Shown here: one piece after another, positions 56,078 through 64,000 of the stretch
Numbering within the stretch: the stretch's first letter is position 1
How the letters are laid out: each line of letters opens with the position of its first letter
Source: Patellaria atrata CBS 101060
Lineage: Eukaryota; Ascomycota; Dothideomycetes; Patellariales; Patellariaceae
Assembly (NCBI GenBank): GCA_010093705.1
Contig: MU006104.1
Span: forward strand, 372,001-436,000
Reading direction: 5' to 3'
Length of the DNA: 64,000 bases
Translations under genes and position numbers: made by a program
The notes under the pieces: generated by a model
The model's input: only the letters and a program-made list of their open reading frames with translations
The model's database searches: none
What the model was told of the DNA's origin: nothing

Positions 56078-56883
56078 AAAGTATATTGATTATACAGTAC
56101 CGTACCTTAAGGAGGAATCGAGTATGAACAAAATAGGCAGGAAAGTGCTGAAGTAGATGAGAGATTCGAGCGGGAAACAGCAGACTAAAAGTAAACAAAG
56201 AGAAATATTGGTAAATGGTTACTCTAACTGACACCGCAAGAACGCTCGGGATTACAAGGAGATATTTGCTTGGGATGCCAGATTAAAAAGGAAGAAGTAG
56301 CTAAACTACTTATAGAGCTCCTGTCTAGACCTACGAGTATCTACCGTGCCGAGTTGATAACGGCTTTGGAGACACGATAGGGCACCGCTAGGAGTTTATA
56401 TACATTATGTTGGTCATTATAATTCCTACTCATGTGGATAGAGATGCCGCGGTCGAGGCTATCAGGATAGAGGACGGACTAATCCGTAGTTGTACTTCTT
56501 ATCTATTATTATAAGCGAGTGAGTTTAGATGAAGTGAGGTGCGGTTATTTTGCCAAGAGTAGAGATGGCTCTAAAAAGTTGAGGTTGTGGTTGTTAGGGA
56601 ACCCTTGAAGCTAGCTTGCTCGGGAGCAGCAAGTTTTGGACTTCATCGTCACCAATCCTTGGATCCATAGACAACTGATCAAATCATTTACCATCAGCAT
56701 CGCGTGTCATTTCTCCTTTGATATTTATCAGATTCCATCCAGTATTCTCCTCCCCCTACAGTCCATCTGTATACCTCTTACTATTACGTCGTTTTCCCTC
56801 AAAACCCCGCTGGACTTGTTTATCCGAGGAAGCGTTGAAGACTCGTCAAACCTTGGACTAGCTGCAGCGCAGCAACGTCTACT
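56078..56883. promoter_or_regulatory. Divergent upstream region of the isochorismatase-like gene and DNM1
   Basis: This 806-bp region includes ATACAGTACCGTACC close to the hydrolase start (about 56090). The last 250 bases before DNM1 are C/T-rich (CTCCTCCCCCTACAG), typical of fungal leaders. No gene is supported. Confidence 0.4.
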
Positions 56884-59495
56884 ATGGCTGCGCTGGGAGA
56901 TGACCTGCTCAGTATTGTAAACAAGCTGCAGGACTTGGTCTTTAATACTATCGGAAATGACTCCCTGGACCTCCCTCAAATCGTATGCCCCAGTACCATA
57001 GATATTTTGCCAGGAACCAACTAACCATAAAATAACAGGTTGTTGTTGGATCACAATCATCTGGTAAATCATCAGTGCTAGAGAATATTGTCGGGAGAGA
57101 TTTCTTGCCCCGTGGAAGTGGCATAGTGACAAGGAGACCTTTGATCCTTCAACTCATCAACGTACCTAGCGAAAGAGATGACAAAGCCGAGGGCGATGAA
57201 GTCCATATACCCCATACTCCGGCAAGTGTCGCTGGCCAACAAGAATGGGCCGAGTTTCATCACATTCCCGGGCGCAAATTCTACGATTTCCAGGAGGTGA
57301 AACGGGAAATAGAGAATGAGACGGCTCGTATAGCAGGGAACAACAAAGGCATCAACCGTCAACCGATCAATCTTAAAATCTTCTCACCGCACGTGTTGAA
57401 CCTTACATTGGTTGACTTACCTGGTCTCACAAAAGTCTGAAATATATACCTATTTATGGCTCTATTTTTGCTAATATACGTCCGTAGGTCCCTATCGGAG
57501 ATCAACCAACCGATATCGAGAAACAGACAAGGACCCTCATTACCGAATATATTGCCAAACCGAACAGTATAATCTTGGCAGTATCTCCTGCTAACGTTGA
57601 TCTTGTTAATTCCGAAGCCTTAAAACTCGCTCGACATGTTGATCCCATGGGCCGCAGAACCATCGGTGTGCTCACAAAATTGGATCTTATGGATCACGGA
57701 ACCAATGCTCTGGATATTCTGTCTGGTCGCGTATACCCGCTGAAACTTGGCTTTATCGGTGTAGTCAACAGATCTCAACAAGATATTCAAAGCAGCAAGT
57801 CATTAGCGGATGCACTTCAATCTGAGAGGGATTTCTTTCGACATCATCCAGCATATCGAAATATGGCGAATCGCTGTGGAACCCAATTTCTAGCGAAAAG
57901 TTTGAATACCACACTCATGGGACACATCCGAGAACGATTACCGGACATCAAAGCCAGACTGAATACCCTCATGGGCCAGACTCAACAGGAACTAGCAAGT
58001 TACGGGGATGTGAAATTCACCGGAAAGGAGCATCGTGGATCCTTGATCCTCCAACTCATGACTCGATTTGCCTCATCTTTTATCTCTTCCATTGACGGTA
58101 CTTCCTCCGAAATCTCAACCAAGGAGCTATGTGGTGGTGCAAGAATATATTATATCTTTAATTCTGTATTTGGAAACTCCCTCGAGACGATAGACCCTAC
58201 TTATAACCTCTCCGTTATGGATATCCGAACAGCCATTCGGAATTCCACCGGCCCAAGACCCAGTTTATTCGTCCCTGAGCTAGCATTTGATCTGCTGGTG
58301 AAACCACAGATCAAACTTCTCGAAATTCCTAGTCAACGATGCGTAGAGCTAGTCTATGAAGAGCTCATCAAAATCTGCCATACTTGTGGATCAACAGAGC
58401 TAAGCCGGTATCCGCGGTTGCAAGGCAAGCTGATTGAAGTTGTCTCCGATCTACTTAGAGAGCGCCTCGGTCCATGCTCCACTTACGTCGAATCCCTCAT
58501 TTCTATCCAAAGAGCATATATCAACACGAATCACCCTAATTTCCTCGGTGCTGCAGCAGCAATGTCATCCGTGATAAACGATAAGCAGGAGAAAGAGAGA
58601 AAAGCGGTCGCATTAGAAGAGCGTAGGAAGAGGGAAAGACGGCGAATGAAAGAACTAAACGGTCTAAATGGCACCGAGACTCCAGAGGACGAGGAGATCG
58701 AAGTACCGGGCCAGCACGCCGGTACGCTCTCTGTTCGGGGACACGCGGCCAAGGCAAGTAGAAGTATGTCACCAGCCGTTGGAAGAGCCGGATTGAATGG
58801 CGCACATGGCATTGCAAGTGCTCTGAATGGTCCACGAGCAGGTTCTCCAACAAGATTCAGTGGTCAAGGTGCCGGCTCCACCCGTGATACGTTCCTAAAC
58901 TATTTCTTCGGAAAGGATGGTGGTATGCCTTCAGGAGGTGCTGGAGTCGCACCCACACCTGGTTCCCACCTTACAGAAAGACCGGGAAGTAGACATGTGA
59001 GCAATCATGCCGAGCCAAGCTTCGCCGGCAGTCTGCGGAGGGGTGATACAAAACCAGTTGAGCGGCATCTACCTGCACCCGAACCTCCTGTTGAAGACGA
59101 TTACGGAGCTACGGATTCTCCTTTTGTGAGTCTATGTCTTACTTGAAGTTTACACTGCGTATGTACTAACGATCATGAAGGGCTTGCAGGATGATACGCC
59201 AGCACTAACAGAACGGGAAGCTCTTGAAACAGAACTTATCAGACGTCTAATATCGTCATACTTCAACATTGTCCGGGAGTCAATAGCGGACCAAGTCCCA
59301 AAAGCTGTAATGCACCTACTGGTGAACCACTCTAAGGACGTTGTACAAAACCGGTTAGTCACGGAGCTATACAAGGAAGAACTTTTCCAAGATCTTTTGT
59401 ATGAAGACGACGCGATCAAAGCCGAACGCGAGAAGTGTGAGAAGCTTCTCACGACGTACAAGGAGGCGGCGAAAATCATCGGTGAGGTATTGTAA
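56884..59495 (+). CDS. DNM1: Dynamin-related GTPase for mitochondrial/peroxisomal fission
   Basis: Dnm1 polymerises on mitochondria and peroxisomes and constricts them by GTP hydrolysis. Four exons (56884-56982, 57039-57434, 57488-59125, 59190-59495) give 812 residues. The GTPase domain has P-loop GSQSSGKSS (37-45), [20 protein letters not shown] with switch-1 Thr, DLPG (159-162), TKLD (228-231) and VVNRSQQDI. The middle domain follows. A disordered insert (~550-660) holds Gly/Ser/Pro-rich DNM1-type sequence including [14 protein letters not shown]. The GTPase effector domain is in exon 4 ([33 protein letters not shown]). No pleckstrin-homology domain is present. The insert and the LNYFFGK block point to Dnm1 rather than Vps1. 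The donor of intron 2 is the weak GTCTGA, but only this join (LTK|VPIGDQ) keeps the conserved sequence. Confidence 0.94.
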
Positions 59496-60275
59496 GCTTA
59501 AAAAGGACGTTTACCATTAGCTTAGAGTGTATTGTATATTTTTCTTACTCCACTTGGTCTGGGTCCCGGGGAAATTCGGAGTACAATATCAAACCCCTGA
59601 ATCGGCATTTCTACTCTTACTACCTTTTCTGCCCTCTCTGTTTCCTGTGAGGGACAGGCGGAGTATTCTTCGAGGTCATGTGTATAAGTATATCTCTGTT
59701 TGTGTATTGTACAATACAGTGCGATACGTTAGGAATTGTTAGAACAATTCACAACTCAAATTTGAGTATTGGATTTATTTGTACACAGTCCGTATAGGGA
59801 GAAGTATTGTACATTGTTAGGTGAATATAGAAATAGTTGCCGAATTTGCGGCTTAAATAGGTTCTGTCCGGGGGGTCTCGGCAAACCATGTGGTTGGCCG
59901 CTTATTAGCTTCAGTTCTGACGACCTGGCCTTTACTGCTCCGATATTTTGAATCACAGTTGATGTATTATTTGTGTGTACCCGATTTCTTTGTTTCCCAT
60001 GTGCTATATTCTTGTCACATTGTTCCTATGACTCCACTCGACCTTTGACAGAATCCGTGTTCCAAGGCTCACCCCGAGTCTGAAAGAAGAACCAATCTGT
60101 CTCCTTGAAGCTGCAACCAGCTAGCTCATCGCATCGCCAGCTACCGTATTCACAACCCTCATTGAGGTCCGCAATTGCTGTCAGGATCACATGTACGCTC
60201 ATATATACACCTAATATACCCCATTCTAACTCTCCTCAGCCCATACGCTAGCATTCCCCCCGTAATCCACCCACC
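59496..60275. other. Intergenic region upstream of ERV46
   Basis: About 780 bases between two plus-strand genes. It contains TTGTACAATACAGTGCGATAC near 59708. A plus-strand frame at 59769-59951 and its mirror image have no family resemblance. No gene is supported. Confidence 0.45.
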
Positions 60276-61676
60276 ATGCCCCCGAAATCCCGCTTCACGC
60301 GCCTGGACGCCTTCACCAAGACGGTCGAAGACGCCCGCGTGCGCACGACCTCCGGCGGCATCGTGACCATCGTCTCGCTCGTGACGATTCTCTACCTCGT
60401 GTGGAGCGAGTGGGCGGACTACCGGCGCGTCGTCGTGCGGCCCGAGCTGGTCGTCGACAAAGGCCGTGCGGAGAAGATGCAGATACACATGAACATCAGT
60501 TTTCCGCGAGTACCGTGCGAGCTGCTGACGCTGGATGTGATGGACGTGTCCGGGGAGATCCAGGCGGGGGTTGCGCACGGCGTGCAGAAGGTGCGGTTGA
60601 GAGCCCCGGAGGAAGGTGGGGGCGCTATCGAGAGTAAGGGGTTGAAGCTTCATGCGGAGGAGGCGACCCATTTGGATCCGAATTACTGCGGCGAGTGCTT
60701 TGGTGCGCCGGCGCCGCCGGACGCGAGGAAGCCTGGGTGCTGCAATACGTGCGATGAGGTCAGGGATGCGTATGCCTCTGTCAGTTGGAGTTTCGGCAGA
60801 GGTGAGGGCGTGGAGCAATGCCAGCGCGAACACTACGCTGAGCGGCTCGACGAGCAGCGGAAGGAGGGATGCCGCGTCGAAGGCGATATTCAGGTCAACA
60901 AGGTCATTGGTAACTTTCATTTCGCGCCGGGGAAGAGCTTCAGCTCCGGCAACATGCACGTTCACGACCTGGAGAACTATTTCAAGCAGGACGCTCCGCA
61001 CTCCTTCACGCACGAGATCCATCAGTTGCGCTTCGGGCCGCAGCTCCCAGAGAACATCATCGCGAGGCTCGGCGAGCGCGGCGTCGGCGGCGTCTGGACG
61101 AACCATCATATCAACCCGCTCGACGGGACCTCGCAGCATGTCATGGACAAGGCGTTCAATTTCATGTACTTCGTCAAGGTCGTCTCGACGGCCTACCTGC
61201 CGCTCGGCTGGGAGAAGCAAACGCCCAGCGTGGGGAGCCCGGACGCGTTGAAGTTCGGGAAGGACAAACCAGAGCTCGCGTGGGGCAGCAGCATAGAGAC
61301 GCATCAGTACTCCGTCACGAGCCACAAGAGGAGTTTGAGGGGTGGGAGCGATGAGAGCGAGGGGCATAAGGAGAGGTTGCATGCTAGGGGGGGTATTCCG
61401 GGTGTTTTCTTTTCTTATGTTAGTCTATTCCCCGTTTCCATCATAGTCCACCGCTGCTCGGCGTCATCCTTGCTTGATTAGGCCTATGCTAACCCCTTTC
61501 CCCTTCAGGATATCTCTCCAATGAAAGTCATCAACCGCGAAGCACGTCCGAAATCCTTCTCCGGCTTCCTCGTCGGCGTGTGTGCCGTCGTCGGCGGTAC
61601 CTTGACCGTCGCTGCCGCCGTCGATCGCGCGTGGTACGAGGGTGCACAGAAGGTGAAGAAGTTACATCAAGGGTAG
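60276..61676 (+). CDS. ERV46: ER-derived vesicle protein Erv46
   Basis: Erv46 forms a complex with Erv41 that cycles between ER and Golgi in COPII/COPI vesicles and retrieves ER-resident proteins. Exon 1 (60276-61418) and exon 2 (61509-61676) give 436 residues; the 90-bp intron (GTTAGT...CTTCAG) joins FFSY|DISPMKV. Family marks are SRFTRLDAFTKTVEDARVRT, a first membrane segment (GIVTIVSLVTILYLVWSEW), the luminal cysteine block CGECFGA...PGCCNTCDEVRDAY, CRVEGDIQVNKVIGNFHFAPG and TSQHVMDKAFNFMYFVKVVS. A second membrane segment (FSGFLVGVCAVVGGTLTVAA) is followed by a short cytosolic tail ending KKLHQG. Exon 1 is unusually GC-rich compared with its neighbours, and this leaves a 407-codon frame open on the opposite strand. 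Confidence 0.95.
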
Positions 61677-62378
61677 AAAACTGCCGGGGGGAAGAATCGG
61701 CACGGTGGAATAGGGATATAGGAAAGAAGCGAACAGTGCAATATACCACGGGGAGCTCGGTAGCAAAGGTAGCCGTGTGATATATCTCCCTCCTATTTTT
61801 ATCTTATTATCGGGTCTCGCGGAGCGGGTTGCATCTGGGTCGGCGTTTTCACTGGGTTTCATGTAGATCTGACGATGGGGATGTAGTGTAGCGAAAAAAG
61901 AAAAAAAATAATCAAGAGATAAGTCCATGATACTCGCGTATGCATCCTGCCTTATTAGGTTGTCTCTCATGTTCGTTATAGTGGAGGACCACAACAGCCA
62001 ATAGAGGAAGGAACGTCACCATGGAGGAAAGAGCGAAGGTGAACGTGAGCTGGGAAAAAAGAACCCTGAATTGCTCCAATCTCATCATGTCTATCTATTC
62101 CACCTGAACGGTACCATATCTATCTCGAACATGATCCCAAGATGGAAAAGGAAAACGGTATGAGCAACACCCGACTCCCGCTAAAACCCAGAGAAAACCT
62201 CAAACGTGTATCTTCAGATGTTTCCATTTCCAAGCCCGACAAATGCTCCAAATCCATTCGTCATCGTGAAGTCGTGAGAACTACCTTAAGAGATTCTGCA
62301 CATATTCCGTCCCAAAGCAGAAGGTACGACACCACCGTGCTTGCTCAATCCACCAGGGCAAGCTGCGTTCTATAAACG
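61677..62378. other. Convergent 3' region between ERV46 and the regulator gene
   Basis: About 700 bases. It contains an A-rich stretch near 61895. A small plus-strand frame at 62142-62375 starting MEKENGMSNTRLPLKPRENL is Ser/Lys-rich and looks protein-like over ~45 residues, but it overlaps no recognised family and I do not call it. Confidence 0.4.
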
Positions 62379-64000
62379 TCACCGTCGCTCAAACTCCGGC
62401 GTATCCCCCGCAACCCTGTCCAAAACCGTGTGCTCGCTCCCAAACTGCTCCAACGGCTCCACGGTCGGAAACCCCTGGAACCCCGGTCCGCTCGGCTGCG
62501 CGGGAGGCAGCATCCTCTTTTCCCCGTTCCCGCCCTGCTCCAACCTCTCCACGAAGCCGACTCTCAGATCCGGCACGCCCGCTCTGCTCACCTGTTTCTG
62601 CGCCAAACTCGGTTTTTCGGCCAGATTATTGAGCATAGCGCGGCTTGCGTCGAGCATCTGCACCGCGTACTCGAGGAACTCGGCGCGCTTGGAGCTGACG
62701 GAGAGGGTCCAGCGGTACTCCCTCAGCCGAGTCTTGTAGAACTCAGCTTCCTCCTGCCCCGGGGCGGTGGCCCAGAGCAAACTGCCAAAAGTGCCGATGA
62801 GGGTAAAATTGATCTTGGAGGCAAAATACCAGAAAGACTGTAAGTGGGCGGGTTTGAGGCGGTTGACGAAGTCCATGGCGGAGATGAGACGGGTTTTGGC
62901 GGCTGAGCGGCAGATGTAGAGGAGATAGGAGTCTGCAGTCTCTGGATCGAGTGACTGGATAATGCGTCGGTGTAGGGTAATTTCTGTGGCGAAGTAGGCG
63001 AGGTGGAGATAGCCGGTGGAAGAGAGATTGGAATTGCCGACGTTGTCCATGCGTGTGGAGGGTGGGAGACTGGCAAACCATTCTTTGAGTTTGATTTGGA
63101 CAGGTTTTGCGCGTTCGAGGATCAAGCGTGTGGAATCTTTCCCCGCATTTTCGAAGTCTTGTATTGCGACTTGGGTGTAGAAGGTATCCATTACCTCTGC
63201 CATGATTCCTGTCAAAGATATCATTTGAGCGAATAAAACTTGACCTTTCTCCTGTTCAGCTTGTTGCTCGGGAGTTAAGGGATCTGGTTCAGTTGTAGCG
63301 CTATCGGATTCAGAAAAGTCTTCATCAGTGATACACCTTACAGCCCAGTTAGCACTAAATATATGAGATGGTCGACCATGGATTAAGGAACTCCATTTAT
63401 CCTGCATATACAAAGCCCACGCTATGCGTCTTCGTAGACCTCGTTCCCAGAGCGGGATTGACCAGTTGGAGCAATCGAGATGCAAACCCAGCTCTTGACC
63501 TATGGCAACCAACTGTGTCGTTAGACTCCATGAATCTGTATCTGGTCTTTGCAATAACAGCATACCACCTTGTACAGTGGACAATTTCGGTCTTTCCATG
63601 GCGGAAGATAGTGCTCTCAGCGCAATAGTTTCTAATCTTGTTGCATCGGGCTTTGGAATTCCTTGGAGTTTAGGTTCGTGATACCACCAGTTTAGGGCAA
63701 GCAAGTACATGCCAGCAAGCAGAGCAGGAGAAAATTGCCAATCTCCATTGCGTAGACGGTCATAAAATATTGTCTTTTGTATTATTGGGAAACTTGGATG
63801 TACGGTGCGGAAATAGATGTCGATAAGGGTTCTCCCATGTGGAGAGATGACCTCGTCGATGGCCGCGAGGAACTGTGTATCCTCGCCATATTCTTGGGAG
63901 CTTTCATCAGGTAGCATAATGAAACACTCATGATCATTCACCCTCCTTAACGTCCCCAGATCGAACGAGCTTTCGTTTCGAGTATCGAACTTGGAAAGAC
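62379..64000 (-). CDS. Fungal-specific transcription factor, C-terminal part (5' end outside window)
   Basis: The frame is open from the right edge to a stop at 62379-62381, about 539 residues. Upstream of an in-frame GTG at 63941 the frame continues (SKFDTRNESSFDLGTLRRV) to the window edge, so the real start lies outside. The domain is the fungal transcription factor regulatory region: LIDIYFRTVHPSFPIIQKTI, GMYLLALNWWYHEP, LLLQRPDTDSWSLTTQLVAI, LGLHLDCSNWSIPLWERGLR, RRIAWALYMQDKWSSLIHGR. The Zn2Cys6 cluster expected at the N-terminus is not in view. The first part (TLRRVNDHECFIMLPDES) and ISPHGRTLIDIYF resemble nitrogen regulators of the DAL81/TamA type as far as I recall, but this is uncertain. 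The tail is Pro/Gly-rich and disordered. Confidence 0.85.
   Translation of the reverse strand, partial: LSKFDTRNESSFDLGTLRRVNDHECFIMLPDESSQEYGEDTQFLAAIDEVISPHGRTLIDIYFRTVHPSFPIIQKTIFYDRLRNGDWQFSPALLAGMYLLALNWWYHEPKLQGIPKPDATRLETIALRALSSAMERPKLSTVQGGMLLLQRPDTDSWSLTTQLVAIGQELGLHLDCSNWSIPLWERGLRRRIAWALYMQDKWSSLIHGRPSHIFSANWAVRCITDEDFSESDSATTEPDPLTPEQQAEQEKGQVLFAQMISLTGIMAEVMDTFYTQVAIQDFENAGKDSTRLILERAKPVQIKLKEWFASLPPSTRMDNVGNSNLSSTGYLHLAYFATEITLHRRIIQSLDPETADSYLLYICRSAAKTRLISAMDFVNRLKPAHLQSFWYFASKINFTLIGTFGSLLWATAPGQEEAEFYKTRLREYRWTLSVSSKRAEFLEYAVQMLDASRAMLNNLAEKPSLAQKQVSRAGVPDLRVGFVERLEQGGNGEKRMLPPAQPSGPGFQGFPTVEPLEQFGSEHTVLDRVAGDTPEFERR

Noticed and set aside
60159-61382. A 407-codon open frame on the minus strand across ERV46
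   Set aside because: It mirrors the GC-rich ERV46 exon codon by codon, has an Arg/Leu/Ala-biased composition and no recognisable motif. ERV46 on the plus strand is certain.
1-64000. tRNA, rRNA and CRISPR arrays
   Set aside because: I looked for clover-leaf box sequences, rRNA core sequences and regularly spaced short repeats and found none. A tRNA scan would be needed to exclude a tRNA with an intron.

Overview
This window is filamentous ascomycete (Pezizomycotina) nuclear DNA. Most genes are split by short introns of about 45-240 bp with GT...AG ends and CTRAY branch sites. The proteins are typically fungal: DUF2417 and DUF726 hydrolases, a GprM-like receptor, and a regulator with the fungal transcription factor domain. 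I lean towards Leotiomycetes from the general look of the proteins, but nothing here proves the class.

Layout. 1-8.7 kb: tail of an unrecognised disordered protein, LSM2, a small palindromic tandem repeat, a large methyltransferase-like protein and ribulose-phosphate epimerase RPE1. 8.7-24.9 kb: a gene-poor stretch where everything I can recognise is broken. It holds a CorA-like protein, an Arp1-type amidase split by a 5'-truncated LINE with a 14-bp target-site duplication, an MFS transporter and an SRPK-like kinase. 24.9-37.7 kb: dense genes RFC2, NPL4, SEC66, a small conserved fungal protein, a zinc-ribbon/metallo-beta-lactamase-fold protein, a D-2-hydroxyacid dehydrogenase with a GC-AG intron, and a seven-helix receptor. 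37.7-42.4 kb: a second gene desert with one possible decayed secreted-protein gene. 42.4-64 kb: PPE1, a DUF2417 membrane hydrolase, UTP23, a DUF726 hydrolase, a Ted1/Cdc1-type metallophosphoesterase, an isochorismatase-like hydrolase, DNM1, ERV46, and a transcription regulator running off the right edge.

The intact genes are mostly core cell biology: RNA processing (LSM2, UTP23), replication (RFC2), ubiquitin/ER-associated degradation (NPL4), ER import and ER-Golgi traffic (SEC66, ERV46, the Ted1-like enzyme) and mitochondrial fission (DNM1). Several pairs are divergent and share a short upstream region (NPL4/SEC66, PPE1/DUF2417, UTP23/DUF726, isochorismatase/DNM1). The most notable feature is the relic island, where accessory-type genes have decayed in place between housekeeping genes and one has received a much younger-looking LINE. 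I found no rRNA, tRNA or CRISPR array. All gene models are read by eye from splice signals and family conservation; no alignment or expression data were available.
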